Of a stretch of 64,000 bases of DNA, positions 26,568 through 35,571 are shown one piece after another (the stretch's first letter is position 1; the number at the start of each line of letters is the position of its first letter). A program made the position numbers and the translations under genes. The stretch comes from Paenibacillus soyae. GTDB taxonomy: Bacteria; Bacillota; Bacilli; Paenibacillales; Paenibacillaceae. The notes beneath the pieces were generated by a model. It was given only the letters and a program-made list of their open reading frames with translations. It was not told the DNA's origin and ran no database searches. The stretch lies in NCBI RefSeq assembly GCF_024623455.1, contig NZ_JANIPJ010000003.1, positions 1 to 64,000 of the forward strand, in the 5' to 3' direction.

Positions 26568-27233
26568 CTAGGAATAGGAAATCATTTGTTTGCGATTCAC
26601 GTTGTTGAGTACGACTCCGATTAGCTTGGCTTGTACATGCGCGAGAGAGGCCTTCGCTTTGAGCACGACCTCTTTCTTCACCTTCCCCGAATCGATCACC
26701 ATAACGACGCCATCGCTTTGAGCCGCAACGATTGGAGCGTCCGTCACGGACATGATCGCCGGCGTATCGATAAGGATGACATCGTAGGCCTCCCTCAACG
26801 TCTTAAGCAGGCTGTCCATTTCCTCCGACGACAGCAGCTCCGACGGGTTATGAGGAGTCGGACCTGCGGCGAGAACGGACAGCTTGTCCGTATTCGTCCG
26901 CTGGATGACCTCCTGCGGCTCCATCCGGTTCAGCAAGGCGGTCGTCAAGCCTTTATGGTTGGACACGGAAAAAATGTTGTGCTGCGCCGGTCTTCGCAGA
27001 TCCGCATCGATCACCAGCACCCGTTTGTTCGCTTGAGCGAATGTGACCGCCATATTGGCGCATGTCGTGCTTTTTCCTTCACCCGGTTGGGCCGAGGAAA
27101 ACGAAATGATTTGCGGTTTATTCTCGTTCGTCGCGAACTCGATGTTCGTCCGCAGCATCCGATACCCCTCGGAGATGGGAGAGCCCGGATTTCGTTCCGT
27201 AATCAGATTCCATTTACGTGTCAAGCGAGACAT
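26568..27233 (-). CDS. EPS tyrosine kinase (CpsD/CapB/EpsB type)
   Basis: A 221-residue cytoplasmic BY-kinase that autophosphorylates and works with the Wzz-type adaptor to control EPS chain assembly. Walker A SSAQPGEGKSTTCANMA is at 46-62, Walker A' VLVIDADLRRPAQH and Walker B VILIDTPAI follow. The C-terminal tail has few Tyr residues (one near the end, ISYS), so the usual Tyr cluster is reduced. GGGAGGGG precedes the ATG and the gene overlaps the adaptor gene by 20 nt. Confidence 0.92.
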   Translation of the reverse strand: MSRLTRKWNLITERNPGSPISEGYRMLRTNIEFATNENKPQIISFSSAQPGEGKSTTCANMAVTFAQANKRVLVIDADLRRPAQHNIFSVSNHKGLTTALLNRMEPQEVIQRTNTDKLSVLAAGPTPHNPSELLSSEEMDSLLKTLREAYDVILIDTPAIMSVTDAPIVAAQSDGVVMVIDSGKVKKEVVLKAKASLAHVQAKLIGVVLNNVNRKQMISYS

Positions 27234-27969
27234 TGCTTCCCCTCCCTGCTCCTCGCGTCATCGTCATATTGCTGCCTGGTTCTGAGGTGTCGCTTTTTTT
27301 GAACCTCGGGATCGAGGCCAGCACCGGAGCTCCAAGCAGCATCTCGACGTCTTCTTCGTTCTTGACCGTTTCATCCAAATGCTCCAGAAGGAAGGCGAGG
27401 CCTATGCCCGCCATCGCGGACAAGATGAATGCAACGGCAATGTTCATGATCGGATTCGGCGCCACCGGGCCGCGCTGCTCGCTTGGATCAGCCAAGTCCA
27501 AGACGGCAACGTTGTCGACTTTCATCAGCTCGGGAACCGATTTTTGAAACACGGTGGCAACGGCGTTGGCCACATTGGCCGCCTTCTCGTAGGAGTCCTC
27601 GCGGGCGGTGATGATCATAATCTGCGTTTCGTTCACCGAACCGACGGTAACCTTGCCGCTGAGCTCGCTGTATGAGCGTGCAAGCTCCGGATGCTCGGCT
27701 AGCACTTTTTTCATCATGCTAGGCGTTTTCACGATCTCTTTGTAGGTTTTGATGAGCCCGATCGTGGAGGTAATGGATCCTGGGTCTATGCTCGGCAGCA
27801 GCTCGGCGCTGTCCTTGAAATCGTTGACGATCAGCGTAGACGAAGCCACGAACTGCGGCTTGATGAACGAGAAGGAGTAGATGCCTACGGCCGTGCAAAC
27901 GACGATAATCAGAAGTGCAATGTACAGCAGTCTTTTTTGGACGATGTTCCAGTAATGTTTCAATTCCAA
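27214..27969 (-). CDS. EPS chain-length adaptor (Wzz/YwqC/EpsA type)
   Basis: The 251-residue membrane protein has two helices (about 13-37 and 168-190) framing an outer domain, the layout of Wzz-type kinase activators. The start is read as TTG at 27969 (giving MELKHYWNIV), because GGAGGAG lies 6 nt upstream; the ATG at 27984 has no ribosome site and its own codons form that site. The cytoplasmic C-terminal part should bind and activate the kinase encoded next. Confidence 0.88.
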   Translation of the reverse strand: MELKHYWNIVQKRLLYIALLIIVVCTAVGIYSFSFIKPQFVASSTLIVNDFKDSAELLPSIDPGSITSTIGLIKTYKEIVKTPSMMKKVLAEHPELARSYSELSGKVTVGSVNETQIMIITAREDSYEKAANVANAVATVFQKSVPELMKVDNVAVLDLADPSEQRGPVAPNPIMNIAVAFILSAMAGIGLAFLLEHLDETVKNEEDVEMLLGAPVLASIPRFKKSDTSEPGSNMTMTRGAGRGSNVSLDT

Positions 27970-28114
27970 CGAGGTCTCCTCCATTACTCGTAAAATCTTA
28001 TTTTGATCAGCTTAATACGTACTCGTAACGAATATTTAGATATAAACATTATTCAAAACGCGAACTTTTGGGCATGAGAATAGCATAGAAGTATCCACCT
28101 CTATCCTCTCTCCG

Positions 28115-28414
28115 TTATCCCGACGCCCTTACCTGTCGTTTGTTTATAAATTCCTCTAAAGTTCCTCCGTTAATGACATGCTCCACCATGTCCTCCGAGC
28201 ACGCCTCATGGCCAAGCTTTTTAAGGAGAAGCGTCACGACCCTGGCCATGTCTATGGTGCCGTTACTTGGATAATAGCCGGTGTAAACAAGGAGGTCGGC
28301 GAGCGAATTGGCTTTCGGCAGTTTTTCCCCGCCTGCCATTGAAGGATCTTCGGATAATATGTTCAGAAATAGCTTCAGCCTTATTCGCTTCTGCTCTTGA
28401 TTCGAAATTTCCAT
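28115..28414 (-). CDS. Small protein of unknown function at the head of the EPS operon
   Basis: I do not recognise this 99-residue protein. It begins MEISNQEQKRIRLKLFLN, is soluble, and looks alpha-helical (SLADLLVYTGYYPSNGTIDMARVVTLLLKKLGHEACSED can be read as helix-turn-helix-like segments, but no known fold is clear). The ATG at 28414 has TTGGAGGA 8 nt upstream. It is followed after 145 bp by the chain-length adaptor with no terminator between, so it may be the first gene of the operon and have a regulatory role; that is inference from position. Confidence 0.75.
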   Translation of the reverse strand: MEISNQEQKRIRLKLFLNILSEDPSMAGGEKLPKANSLADLLVYTGYYPSNGTIDMARVVTLLLKKLGHEACSEDMVEHVINGGTLEEFINKRQVRASG

Positions 28415-29309
28415 TACGACTTCCTCCAATTCCGAACTTACTTTTCTCGTCCCCTCCGTCAGGTAAATTAAGATTGCTACAAATCGACAATTAAAACAAC
28501 TATAATTAGGAAGTTTTAATATTAGTAATAATTTAGTTTTTTCTCTGCCAAGCTTCAACTTTGAGACTAGTATGCCATAGATTATCGCATTTCTTGAGGG
28601 AATAAAGACATGTTGTCATTTAGCCTTTCTTTCTCATTTTACGAATGAAATTTATAAGAATTCACTCCTAATTTATCCAATTCATAAGTTTTAACGTATC
28701 CGCTTTTGCCTACAAAAATGATAAATTTGTCATTTGAAAGCGCTTTATGACTTTCATCGATCTATCCGCCTTCAGACTCATTCCGCATCCCCATAATCTA
28801 ACGGCTTTCCTTGTCATATAAAGGTTGTTTGCGCTTCCAGATTTCCGCCGATTTTCCAATTATGCAAAAAATACGATGCAGCAGTCGCCAGAAATGGGGC
28901 TGTGGACGGATGTCCCGAAAATTTCTGACACGATCATGTTAGTCGACATAATTCGCAACCATCGAATAGAATCGCCGTCAATCATGAAAACGGTTTATTT
29001 ATTCTATAAATAATAAAAATAAAGCTGTTTCAATCAAAATAATAACGCTTGATTTCCAAAAACATCATGATTTTATTCCTTTTAACGCGCTTCTGAGCCT
29101 ATTCGACATCGCTCCTAGCATTTTCTTGCAGGACAAAAGAACGAAAGCGTCAGGCGCATTGTGCCGGAGGAGGGAGTTTCCCGCCTTCATTTCGACGAGA
29201 ATTACGGTCCGACCCGGCTAGTTTATTCACCACCCTGATCTGCGCTTCACAAAAACTTATCGGAATGACGATAAACGAAGTATCACACTAAGCGGAGGTT
29301 TTACATAGG
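28415..29309. other. Long divergent intergenic region
   Basis: This AT-rich gap of 895 bp lies between the EPS operon (minus) and the glycoside hydrolase gene (plus). It must hold both promoters, but I cannot place either with confidence. The only specific site I see is a cre-like sequence at 28734-28747. No ORF here has a good ribosome site. Confidence 0.6.
28734..28747. promoter_or_regulatory. Candidate cre (CcpA) site
   Basis: TTGAAAGCGCTTTA fits the Bacillales catabolite-responsive element consensus closely and is palindromic. It lies 320 bp upstream of the first EPS-side gene and 562 bp upstream of the glycoside hydrolase, so either or both could be under carbon catabolite control. Confidence 0.5.
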
Positions 29310-31394
29310 ATGAATACAAGTTCCAAATATCGTTGCAATCGTATTTTGACCTGCTTGTTGGCATTCGTCGTCGCATCCATTTTCGTCCCAATCGGTAAAA
29401 TTGGAGGGGAAGGCCTTATGCTAAGGACAGGCAACTATCTTCACAGCCCCGCTCCGAACGGAGGGAATTCTCCCGACTATAACGAGTCCGGGGTTATTTC
29501 CGCGGCGAACGGCGTCTTGTTCGACGGAACATCCGCTTACGCAGGCTGGATGGGCAGCGCGACCTCGCAATCAACCGTAAATGTCGTCATCGATCTGCTC
29601 AAGGACTACCCGCTGAGCGAAATCCGAGTCGTGCTCAATTCCCCAAACCAATATTGGGGATTTAAGGACATTACCGTCAAGTACCGCCCCGAATCGGCGA
29701 CGGGGTATTACATTGCGGCAAGGCACGTAAGAACGGGAAGCGCACTCAACTATTCGGTAGCCGTCCCGATGTCGGACAAGATGGCCCGGTTTATCGTGCT
29801 GAATATTAGGCGCACCCAAGCGTACCAACATATTCCGCTGACGGAAGTCGAGCTTGTTAGAGGAACAGGCATTAGCAATCTGATTCCGGGACCCGCGCTT
29901 ACCGCGGAACAATTGCAGGCCGAGCTGAAGAAAGAGGCGCTGCTGGCGGATCGATTCGGCCAATGGATGAATGAAGACTGGCCGGGCAAAGTGACCACCG
30001 AAGCCCAGCTGCGGCAGGAATATGCGGCCGAGGCCGCCGCCTTGGCGAATGTTTCGCTGGATCCCGCATTATATGATCCTTATGGCGGCATCAAAAGCTT
30101 AGGAAAGCAAGCCGCCACCGGCTACTTCAGACTTCAGACCATCAACGGAAAATGGTGGTTCATTACGCCGGATGGCTATCCCTTTATAGTGAAAGGAATT
30201 GACTCGACAAGCTTGTGGGAGCCCGGCTATAAGACGCCGATTCTGAAGCCGGACGGCACGCTCAAGAAAATTTTCGAGGAATTGCCCGATCGGACGGTTT
30301 ATGCTCCCTCTTACACCAGGGATGCAAACGGCGAATATGTCAGCTTCGTCGTCGCGAACGTCATGAAGAAATACGGCAGCGATTACGAGTCGAAATGGGA
30401 GGAAATAACGAAGAAGCGTTTGATCCAATGGGGCTTCAACACCTTCAGCAAGTGGACCAAACCGCGGAACTTCACGTTTCCGTACATTCAATCGCTGCAG
30501 GACCCCTCGAATTTGAGAAGAATCCTATGGTCGTACGACATGTTCGATCCGCAGAGCGGGCCCATCATCGAGAACGCGCTGAAGGCGCAGCTCCAAAACA
30601 CGAGATACAGCAAATGGCTGATCGGCTATACCTACGATAATGAAGCGGGCTGGAATGCCGAAATCGTAAAAGAGGTGCTTACCTACTCTTCAACCTCTCC
30701 GGCGAAGAGCGCGTTCGTTGATTTTGTCGCCCAAAGATATAACGGCAGCCTCGCCTCGGCCAATCAGGCTCTGGGTACGAACGCAGCCTCGTTCGACGCT
30801 TTGAAGAATACCCGAATCGATATCGCCAAAGTTCCTACGGCTATCGTATCGGACTATATCAGGCTAGCGTCCAGAACGTACCATTCGATGATCAGGGATA
30901 TAATGAAGAAATACGACCCGAACCATCTGTTCCTGGGGACGTCCATCGTTCCGACTTGGCGCACGAGCCTGGAGTGGGATCAGGCGGCAATGCCTTTCGT
31001 CGATGCCTTCTCCGTCGACGTCTATTCTAGAGACGCTAGCTGGATATCCAGATACGAAGCATTCGGCAAGCCGCTGCTCAATCTGGAGCATTCGTTCGGC
31101 TCGTCCGAACGCGGTCTTTCCTATATCAATGTGGGAACGAGGACAACAAGCGTGAGGGAGAGAGGACTGGCGTACCAAGCTTTTGCCGAAAGCCAAGCCG
31201 CGCATCCGTTGTTTGTCGGTTCAGGCTGGTACTCCTATTACGACCAACCGGTTACCGGGCGTCCGGACGGCGAGAGCTATAACACCGGACTCGTTAATCA
31301 GCAGGACCAGCCGTATAAGGAAATGGTCGATATTATGAAGACTACGCATGCCACTTTGGAGAAGGTTCACCAGAGCGGGCTAGCCTCTCCTTGA
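29310..31394 (+). CDS. Secreted clan-A glycoside hydrolase, related to the EPS-operon enzyme
   Basis: A 694-residue exported protein with a signal peptide (about 1-33), a discoidin-like module (about 50-190, WMGSATSQSTVNVVIDL) and a TIM-barrel domain. Likely catalytic residues are Glu445 in GYTYDNEAGW (acid/base) and Glu593 in LLNLEHSFG (nucleophile). It shares the domain-junction motif DRFGQ..DWPGKVT and the KYDPNHLFLG strand with the enzyme at 14408-17362, but lacks its second discoidin and chitobiase-like modules. Its location beside the EPS operon suggests it acts on the same or a similar polymer, perhaps for turnover. Family not assigned. Confidence 0.85.
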   Translation: MNTSSKYRCNRILTCLLAFVVASIFVPIGKIGGEGLMLRTGNYLHSPAPNGGNSPDYNESGVISAANGVLFDGTSAYAGWMGSATSQSTVNVVIDLLKDYPLSEIRVVLNSPNQYWGFKDITVKYRPESATGYYIAARHVRTGSALNYSVAVPMSDKMARFIVLNIRRTQAYQHIPLTEVELVRGTGISNLIPGPALTAEQLQAELKKEALLADRFGQWMNEDWPGKVTTEAQLRQEYAAEAAALANVSLDPALYDPYGGIKSLGKQAATGYFRLQTINGKWWFITPDGYPFIVKGIDSTSLWEPGYKTPILKPDGTLKKIFEELPDRTVYAPSYTRDANGEYVSFVVANVMKKYGSDYESKWEEITKKRLIQWGFNTFSKWTKPRNFTFPYIQSLQDPSNLRRILWSYDMFDPQSGPIIENALKAQLQNTRYSKWLIGYTYDNEAGWNAEIVKEVLTYSSTSPAKSAFVDFVAQRYNGSLASANQALGTNAASFDALKNTRIDIAKVPTAIVSDYIRLASRTYHSMIRDIMKKYDPNHLFLGTSIVPTWRTSLEWDQAAMPFVDAFSVDVYSRDASWISRYEAFGKPLLNLEHSFGSSERGLSYINVGTRTTSVRERGLAYQAFAESQAAHPLFVGSGWYSYYDQPVTGRPDGESYNTGLVNQQDQPYKEMVDIMKTTHATLEKVHQSGLASP

Positions 31395-31461
31395 CGTTCC
31401 CCGGCATTCCCCCTTTGGCGAAAGGCTTCAGCGGGAACGGGGAAGGATCGGCAGAATAGAG

Positions 31462-31491
31462 AAAGCCCAAGCATAGCTTGGGCTTTTTTTC
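31462..31491 (+). terminator. Rho-independent terminator
   Basis: A 10-bp stem AAGCCCAAGC / GCTTGGGCTT with a 3-nt loop is followed by a T-run. It ends the glycoside hydrolase transcript. Confidence 0.92.
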
Positions 31492-31527
31492 GTCTAATAT
31501 TTATACTACCTAAAATTGTAAGTACGA

Positions 31528-33060
31528 CTAGTCTGCTTGACGCTTTCTATACCACGGAAGCCTGCTGAGAGGCGCATCGATCCACTGTACGGACGGTCCT
31601 TCCATCAAGCTGCCGTCATCTCCAACCCATGAACCGGAAGGAAAGACGACTTGCCGTGTTCGGGCTCCCTTCGTTACGATTGGCGCTACCAGCAAAGAGC
31701 TTCCCAGCATGAACTGATCCCGTACCAGCTCCATTCCTTCTTCCGGAAACTCGTACGCCATATGCCTCAGGATCGGCTCCCCGCTAACGGAAGATTGCTC
31801 GGCAAGCTCCACTATTTCTTGTCCCATTCGTGTATGCAGCTTAGCTGCTTCTACGCAATACTCCAGGTGTTCCTTATCCAAAACCCGCCAAGGAGCCGCC
31901 GAAAACTGCATCATGGGGAACAAAGCGGAGCATTGGGCATATCGGACGAATAATTCGGCATCCAATCTGGCGGAAGTGAAGCTCAAAAACTCGCCTCCGC
32001 CGATCATATCGGGGCATGTATAGGCATGACCAAGCAATCCTTGCGCCAATCCGTCCGGAATCAAAGCATCCAGACCGTTCCCCTGCCACTCATGGCACTT
32101 ATCCTTCAGCCGCTGCACGAGAGGCTGGCCGGCAAGCTTCCAGCAAGCTCGATATTCGTTGAGTCTATACTTCAGCCCCACTCTCGCCCACGCCTCGCAA
32201 TGCCCGTTACAGGTAGTCGGGACGAAGCTGCAATCGTCATTTTCATAAAACTCGATATCGCCCGCGTCCAGCTTAAAGCCATCGATCCCATACTCGGTTT
32301 GCAGGAAATCCAGCTGCTCCTGCATCCATTTCACCGCATCCGGATTGGTGCAATCCAGTACGGCACTGTAGCCGTTCCACCATTTGCGGATCGCCGTCTT
32401 ACCCTCCCGGTCCTTCAGCAGTACTCCCGTTCCCTCCAGCTTTCTGAACGTGCGAGAATCAGGACTTATGAATGGACATACCCACAGCATGACCTGAAAG
32501 CCCATGGAATGCAGCTCATCCACCATGCTCTTCGGATCGGGGAAGCGACTCGAATCGAAGGTCCACGTGCCATATGGTCCATGCCAGTTATCATCAATCA
32601 TGATAACGCCGGGTGGCATACCATGAGCGAGAACATCTTTGGCATACTGAATCACTTTCTCTTGCGTCGGTTCATAGAGCAACTCGATCCACAGATTATA
32701 TTGCGGAGCCGTGAACAACAGCTCCTCCGGAATGGAAGCAACCGGCGGAAAGTACGTACGGGACACATGAAGATAGGCTCCCTTCAACGTTCCGAAGCCG
32801 TCGCCTGATATTAATTCTCCCGAGTTAGCGCCGATTCGCAGACGCCCTTCTTCGAACCGGAAAGCGAACGGCTCTTCGCTCCAGACGAATCTGCCTTTGT
32901 TTGATAGTAATAAAGGACAAGCCTGATTCCCCTTATCGGTCGCCCCCAGTTCCGCTTCGAACAACTCCATGCCGTAAGGCATGCTTCTTCCATCTGCAGC
33001 CCGGCCGCCCCACCAGTATTCATCTGGCATCAGCTTCAATTCCAGATCACTCGTCGTCAT
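31528..33060 (-). CDS. Family 31 glycoside hydrolase (alpha-glucosidase/xylosidase-like)
   Basis: A 510-residue cytoplasmic enzyme of the GH31 type. IDDNWHGPYGTWTFDSSRFPDP (155 on) is the family barrel-start motif and Asp265 in GFKLDAGD is the likely nucleophile; retaining GH31 enzymes use such a KxDxGD-like site. The usual C-terminal beta domains are shortened (typical members exceed 650 residues). No signal peptide. The ATG at 33060 has GGAGGG 7 nt upstream. It is divergent from an AraC regulator, its likely activator. Substrate is not readable from sequence. Confidence 0.85.
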   Translation of the reverse strand: MTTSDLELKLMPDEYWWGGRAADGRSMPYGMELFEAELGATDKGNQACPLLLSNKGRFVWSEEPFAFRFEEGRLRIGANSGELISGDGFGTLKGAYLHVSRTYFPPVASIPEELLFTAPQYNLWIELLYEPTQEKVIQYAKDVLAHGMPPGVIMIDDNWHGPYGTWTFDSSRFPDPKSMVDELHSMGFQVMLWVCPFISPDSRTFRKLEGTGVLLKDREGKTAIRKWWNGYSAVLDCTNPDAVKWMQEQLDFLQTEYGIDGFKLDAGDIEFYENDDCSFVPTTCNGHCEAWARVGLKYRLNEYRACWKLAGQPLVQRLKDKCHEWQGNGLDALIPDGLAQGLLGHAYTCPDMIGGGEFLSFTSARLDAELFVRYAQCSALFPMMQFSAAPWRVLDKEHLEYCVEAAKLHTRMGQEIVELAEQSSVSGEPILRHMAYEFPEEGMELVRDQFMLGSSLLVAPIVTKGARTRQVVFPSGSWVGDDGSLMEGPSVQWIDAPLSRLPWYRKRQAD

Positions 33061-33175
33061 CGCCTTTCCCTCCTTTTCTACATCGATCTTATATGCGTGA
33101 CAGGAGGAAGACAATCTTAAGATATTGCATTAAAATATAATAAAATTGATCTTATGAATTAGGAGCTAATTAAAA

Positions 33176-34042
33176 ATGGACTCTTATTCCTTTGCCTTCC
33201 GAAATGAGGATACATCGATTTTGACAATTGACTCTATTGGCTGGCAGATTATTCGCAGTCCAGAATACAGCTTCTATGGCGACGACCGCCCGGATACGGG
33301 ACACGTAATATTCCAGTATACGATTAGCGGTCAAGGCTATCTTGACTTTGAGGGCCGCAGTTATTCATTGTCTAAAGGCACGGCATTCCTCGTCAAGGTG
33401 CCAAGCAGACACCGATACTATTACGAGCCTCATCATGAACCATGGGAGATTCTTTGGTTAAACCTGCGAGGAGAAGAAGCCAACCGCATTTGGAACCTCG
33501 TCATAGAACAAGAAGGACCGCTTCTTAAAAGGGCTTCCGGCTCTCCCCTGATTCTGGAACTTTGGACGCTTCTGCGAATGATTGGCGAAGAGAAGGTGAC
33601 CGATAAATACTTGCTATCCGCCAAGGCCTACGAATGGATGCTTACGTTGGTTCGGACAAGCAAGGAGCAGTCCAAGGATATAAGCATCACATCGTCCACA
33701 ATCGTAGAATGCGCAAAAAAATATATGCGGGAGCACTATGCATCCCCCATTACGCTTGAACTATTGTCCGAGCATTGCGGAATTAATAAATACCACTTGT
33801 GCAGGCTGTTCCAAAAATCAATCGGCATCACGCCGCTTTCCTACCTGCGAGAGCGCCGGGTAGAAGCTGCTCTCTCCATGCTTCGCGCAACAGAATTGCC
33901 GATTCAGGAGATCGGTCGGCTTTGCGGATTCGAAAGTCCCAGCTACTTCGGAAAAGTATTTCGCGAGTACATGTCCATGACGCCGAAGGAATACCGCTTG
34001 AAAAAGCTCGAATTCCCATACGTCGCCATTTATTACGAGTAA
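33176..34042 (+). CDS. AraC-family transcriptional regulator
   Basis: The 288-residue protein has an N-terminal cupin sugar-sensing domain (about 20-165, with GHVIFQYTISGQGYLDFEGRSYSL) and a C-terminal double helix-turn-helix (about 183-285: LELLSEHCGINKYHLCRLFQKSIGITP, then IQEIGRLCGFESPSYFGKVFREYMSMTPKEYR). It probably controls the divergent GH31 gene, 115 bp away, in response to its sugar. TTAGGAG lies upstream of the ATG. Confidence 0.93.
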   Translation: MDSYSFAFRNEDTSILTIDSIGWQIIRSPEYSFYGDDRPDTGHVIFQYTISGQGYLDFEGRSYSLSKGTAFLVKVPSRHRYYYEPHHEPWEILWLNLRGEEANRIWNLVIEQEGPLLKRASGSPLILELWTLLRMIGEEKVTDKYLLSAKAYEWMLTLVRTSKEQSKDISITSSTIVECAKKYMREHYASPITLELLSEHCGINKYHLCRLFQKSIGITPLSYLRERRVEAALSMLRATELPIQEIGRLCGFESPSYFGKVFREYMSMTPKEYRLKKLEFPYVAIYYE

Positions 34043-34361
34043 TCAATGAGAGCTCCATAAATAGTAGAGTAGTCTTTGGGCGAATTAGGCGCGAAAAGGA
34101 AATCTGACCTTGTAATCGGCGGCTAATAATGTTCGCATGAACCCGAATTATTTAAGCGAGGTGTCCCGTGAAGCGGCAGGCATCAACTTTTACGGAAAAC
34201 CCGGCTCACGTAATGCGGATGGAAATTGATGCGGGAAGCGCTGAATACGCATGCGGGATGGGGAGCTATTGTCATGAGTTGCGGTCGTTGTCCGTGGTTG
34301 ATATGAGTGCCGACGGGCGGTAAAACGGCCTTTTCCCTAATCGATTAGTTCCTTCTGCATA
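34043..34361. other. Gene-free stretch with a regulator remnant
   Basis: No intact gene. The stretch contains one recognisable decayed coding fragment (34138-34230) and otherwise nothing I can name. Confidence 0.6.
34138..34230 (+). pseudogene. Fragment of an AraC-type response regulator
   Basis: In one frame the DNA reads MNPNYLSEVSREAAGINFYG and then diverges to a stop. This closely resembles the second helix-turn-helix of the YesN-type response regulators common in Paenibacillus (MNPNYLSELF..E.G..F). No ribosome site or further homologous sequence is visible, so I read it as the remnant of a deleted regulator gene. Confidence 0.55.
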
Positions 34362-34392
34362 AACAAAAGAAGCCCAAGCTTAGCTTGGACTC
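34362..34392 (-). terminator. Rho-independent terminator
   Basis: On the minus strand a 9-bp stem (AGTCCAAGC / GCTTGGGCT, one mismatch) with a TAA loop is followed by TCTTTTGTTT. It ends the transcript of the small membrane protein genes to its right. Confidence 0.75.
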
Positions 34393-34471
34393 CCAACCGA
34401 CTCTTATGATTAGACGGGATAACGATCTCCAATCGTAAATGATTTGTGTTCTATCGTTCCCCGATATACAT

Positions 34472-34744
34472 CTATGCTCCGCTAAAGTTGTCCCAAGACA
34501 GATAAAGCGAGATGAGCGCAACCGCAAAGAAGAGAACGGCAATTCGAGTGCTCCTTCTAAATTTGATGCCGTATGAGAGGAAGAATATTGCAGCGGCAAG
34601 TTTAGCAGCGCTCTGATAGTACCCATTAAACGATGAACCGCTAAAGATAATGGCAATGAGAAGCATGGAAACGATAAGGATCTTGAACCATAGAGGCTCG
34701 CTTAAAAATAATTTATACATCATCTTAATCCTCTGCATCGGCAA
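34472..34744 (-). CDS. Small membrane protein of unknown function
   Basis: A 90-residue protein with three hydrophobic segments (about 19-35, 42-58 and 68-83) separated by a short basic loop (KFRRSTR). I do not recognise a family. The ATG at 34744 has AGGAAGG upstream; an ATG at 34723 with AGAGG is an equally good alternative start. It lies 24 bp after the next small gene and probably shares its transcript. Confidence 0.65.
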   Translation of the reverse strand: MPMQRIKMMYKLFLSEPLWFKILIVSMLLIAIIFSGSSFNGYYQSAAKLAAAIFFLSYGIKFRRSTRIAVLFFAVALISLYLSWDNFSGA

Positions 34745-34768
34745 GCCTTCCTTTCTTCATCCTCCTGC

Positions 34769-34960
34769 TTACTTGCTTTTCGGTGGCTTAGATGCTGTTG
34801 CGCTGAATGCAGCTCCCAATCCGGCGCCAATGGCTATACCGATTGCGATATTATCTAACGCCACCCCGAGGGCGACTCCGATAGCAACTCCAAGCGCCAT
34901 ACCTGAAGCAAACTTTTTGTTTCGATTATTATTGTTGCCCGACGGATTCTCTTCGCTCAT
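34769..34960 (-). CDS. Small glycine-zipper-like protein
   Basis: A 63-residue protein. After a polar Asn-rich start (MSEENPSGNNNNRNKK) comes a long Gly/Ala/Val/Ile segment (GMALGVAIGVALGVALD and IAIGIAIGAGLGAAFSA) with G-x3-G spacing, the hallmark of glycine-zipper membrane segments. It probably inserts in or associates with membranes. The ATG at 34960 has GGAGGT 8 nt upstream. Function unknown. Being so small and repetitive, it could be a stress or envelope protein; that is a guess. Confidence 0.75.
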   Translation of the reverse strand: MSEENPSGNNNNRNKKFASGMALGVAIGVALGVALDNIAIGIAIGAGLGAAFSATASKPPKSK

Positions 34961-35067
34961 CGAACTCGACCTCCAGTATGATCGTGACGTTGCATGAAAG
35001 AAGAGAACCCTTGATACATCCATGCTAGCCATGAATCAAAGGTTCTCTTCTGTTTCCTTGGAATGAA

Positions 35068-35550
35068 TTACTTTACAACATTGATTCCTAACAGCACCAG
35101 AATCCCCATACCCACAGCCCATACGACTATGGCAATCGTCTGCCATATCATCACATATCGTTTCGATGCGCCCGCTGCGATACAAACTAATGCCGCGATA
35201 TGGTCTCCGATCAACAATGGACCTAGAAGCGATACTCCGGGAACACCGTACTTATGGAATAGCTTCTGCCCGCGTTCCAGACGTTTATTGTGCTTTTCCT
35301 GTTTACGTTCGGACGGTTTTCTTCTTTGCAGCCACTGCTTAACGCGATCGCTGGCCAGGATAACAACCATAACCGAAATCCAGTTTCCGACGATTGCCGC
35401 TACGATCGTCATCACGGCAGGGAACCCGAGCGCAATCCCTACAGGTACTGCAAAGTATCCTTCGAGAAAGGGGATCATTCCTACAAGCATAACCCCAAGG
35501 AATTGTAAGATCGGATTTGAGTCTTGCAGCTGTTGCAGAAATTGTTCCAA
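35068..35550 (-). CDS. Small multidrug export family membrane protein
   Basis: The 160-residue membrane protein matches the family annotated as small multi-drug export proteins (PF06695 type): four hydrophobic segments, an N-terminal MIPFLEGYFAVPVGIALG motif and GVSLLGPLLIGDHIAAL in the second half. It starts with TTG at 35550, with AAAGGATG 8 nt upstream. The family name is historical and transport activity is not well established. Confidence 0.85.
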   Translation of the reverse strand: MEQFLQQLQDSNPILQFLGVMLVGMIPFLEGYFAVPVGIALGFPAVMTIVAAIVGNWISVMVVILASDRVKQWLQRRKPSERKQEKHNKRLERGQKLFHKYGVPGVSLLGPLLIGDHIAALVCIAAGASKRYVMIWQTIAIVVWAVGMGILVLLGINVVK

Positions 35551-35571
35551 CTTGTCATCATCCTTTTTAAA

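Noticed and set aside
28825-29013. A 62-codon plus-strand frame upstream of the glycoside hydrolase
   Set aside because: No ribosome site and AT-rich sequence with no protein-like pattern.
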